Shown one piece after another: positions 63,690 to 64,000 of a DNA stretch of 64,000 bases (the stretch's first letter is position 1; every line of letters begins with the position of its first letter). The stretch lies in contig RXIC02000006.1 in NCBI GenBank assembly GCA_003952965.2, positions 62,001-126,000 on the forward strand, read 5' to 3'. The DNA is from Morella rubra (taxonomy: Eukaryota > Streptophyta > Magnoliopsida > Fagales > Myricaceae). Below the pieces are notes generated by a model that saw only the letters and a program-made list of their open reading frames with translations, ran no database searches and was not told where the DNA came from. The translations under genes were made by a program, and so were the position numbers.

Positions 63690-64000
63690 GCTACTGGCAG
63701 CCCAAGTCGTCACTTCATACCTCATCTCTGGGAAAGAGGATTTTGTGTTTTCGGAAATTAAAATTACAATCGACGGTGGTTATTTGGGCCATGCGAATAT
63801 AACTTATAGCATTTAATATTGGCATGGAAATGTTATATTGGTATGGTACAAAACAGAGGATTTTGTGTTTTACGTCTTTTAATTGAAGGAAAAATACGAT
63901 TTACACTTTCTCACTATCTTTCTCCTTTTTTTTTTTCCCCATTTTTATTTTAAACTATCAAACTTTGTACTAATTTAATATATATTTACACTTTATAAAC
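63690..64000. repeat. AKR upstream repeat, copy 2
   Basis: Matches the right half of the 50.16-51.53 kb tandem units (CAAGTCGTCACT, CAATCGACGG...TTATTTGGGC.ATGCGAATATAACTTA, CAGAGGATTTTGTGTTTTACG) and continues with GATTTACACTTTCTCA as at 51525. No gene seen up to the window edge. Confidence 0.7.

Overview
The window is plant nuclear DNA, most likely from a woody eudicot with a large, repeat-rich genome. This rests on intron-rich genes of plant families (cytosolic N-glycanase, CER2/CER26-type BAHD protein, perakine-reductase-like aldo-keto reductases), on Ty1/copia, Ty3/gypsy, LINE, TRIM, hAT, CACTA-like and Harbinger-like sequences, and on an endogenous caulimovirid. The species cannot be named from sequence alone. 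No tRNA, rRNA, CRISPR or prokaryotic operon structure was seen.

Layout. 1-0.5 kb: 3' end of a LINE. 0.7-9.0 kb: a complete 17-exon PNG1 gene on the minus strand, with a GA repeat directly before its ATG and one GC-AG intron. 9.0-15.77 kb: diverged copies of one unrecognised host segment, broken up by a copia fragment, a TRIM, a Harbinger-like MITE and a CACTA-like MITE. 15.76-23.61 and 25.00-32.84 kb: two nearly identical direct copies of a ~7.85-kb block. Each holds a hAT-like element containing a gypsy-type non-autonomous LTR element, which itself contains a ~4.6-kb insertion; each ends with the promoter of a CER26-like BAHD gene. The gene is split: copy A has a normal 5' part of exon 1 and nothing after it; copy B has a rearranged exon 1, a 2.2-kb intron with a hAT MITE, and an intact 318-aa exon 2.

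36.4-38 kb: remnant of an aldo-keto reductase (AKR) gene. 38.1-39.8 kb: internally deleted copia element with both LTRs. 39.9-41.7 kb: LINE and gypsy-type debris. 43.4-47.5 kb: AKR gene copy 1 (minus strand), with single-base frameshifts in three exons. 47.5-57 kb: repeat-rich DNA with a tandem repeat of AKR upstream sequence, a second copy of the gypsy-type LTR element (without the 4.6-kb insertion), a gypsy gag remnant and a TIR MITE. 57.0-59.27 kb: broken endogenous caulimovirid fragment. 59.5-63.7 kb: second copy of the AKR block, with an intact 7-exon gene encoding 344 aa.

The functional content is therefore PNG1 (glycoprotein quality control), one intact AKR (NADPH-dependent carbonyl reduction) and a probably broken CER2-type wax-elongation cofactor. 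No operon-like system was found. The main interest is duplication, nested insertion and gene breakage that can be dated against empty sites inside the same window.
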